Source of the DNA: Prevotellaceae bacterium UBA5903
GTDB taxonomy: Bacteria; Bacteroidota; Bacteroidia; Bacteroidales; Bacteroidaceae
Assembly: GCA_002431845.1 (NCBI GenBank)
Contig: DJEH01000087.1
Location: forward strand, 1 to 5,814
Direction: 5' to 3'
Length of the DNA stretch: 5,814 nt
Shown here: piece by piece, positions 5,791 to 5,814 of the stretch
Layout of the letters: the number at the start of each line of letters is the position of its first letter
How positions within the stretch are numbered: the first letter of the stretch is position 1
Translations under genes and position numbers: made by a program
The notes under the pieces: model-generated
Told to the model about the DNA's origin: nothing
The model's input: the letters and a program-made list of their open reading frames with translations, nothing else
Databases searched by the model: none

Positions 5791-5814
5791 CGATATGAAT
5801 TTGTGCATTGTTTT

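Noticed and set aside
5795..5814. ATG on the plus strand running open to the window end
   Set aside because: Only six codons are visible, with no consensus promoter upstream, so a gene start cannot be supported.
1..5814. CRISPR array, tRNA, rRNA, or insertion sequence
   Set aside because: No regular repeat-spacer series, no cloverleaf pattern and no transposase-like coding sequence were seen on either strand.

Overview
The window looks like chromosomal DNA from a member of the Bacteroidales, possibly Prevotellaceae (tentative). Three things point there: secreted glycosidases with the sequence signatures of gut Bacteroidetes, promoters matching the Bacteroidetes pattern (TTTG, about 19 nt, TAnnTTTG), and AT-rich leaders without Shine-Dalgarno sequences. 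No rRNA, tRNA, CRISPR array, transposase or phage gene was seen.

All three genes lie on the minus strand, so transcription runs from right to left. From right to left they are queG (4504-5463), an epoxyqueuosine reductase of the short type; a GH95-family alpha-L-fucosidase (1955-4426) with a signal peptide; and a GH109-type, NAD-binding alpha-N-acetylgalactosaminidase or related Gfo/Idh/MocA protein (146-1807), also with a signal peptide and with an unusual Lys/Ala-rich C-terminal tail. queG has a textbook Bacteroidetes promoter. The GH109 gene has its own near-consensus promoter and a strong hairpin terminator at 75-117. The GH95 gene begins only 77 nt after queG, so it may be read through from queG or use a weak promoter of its own. 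A long inverted repeat between GH95 and GH109 (1874-1915) is a probable GH95 terminator that runs into the GH109 promoter.

The two glycosidases fit together chemically. GH109 enzymes remove terminal alpha-GalNAc, as in the blood-group A epitope, and GH95 enzymes remove alpha-1,2-linked fucose, as in the H epitope. Together they could strip fucosylated, GalNAc-capped host mucin glycans in the periplasm. This is inference from families; no SusC/SusD pair or regulator lies in the window. queG is a housekeeping tRNA-modification gene and is probably unrelated in function.

The most notable non-coding feature is a repeat found at both ends. A 22-nt AT-rich sequence at 18-39 recurs inverted at 5769-5790 with one mismatch, and the left end also carries a second, tandem half copy at 1-14. 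These look like members of a dispersed intergenic repeat family. Their position at the very ends suggests that the window may be an assembly contig broken at repeats, although mobile-element ends cannot be excluded. The 5464-5814 stretch holds no convincing gene.
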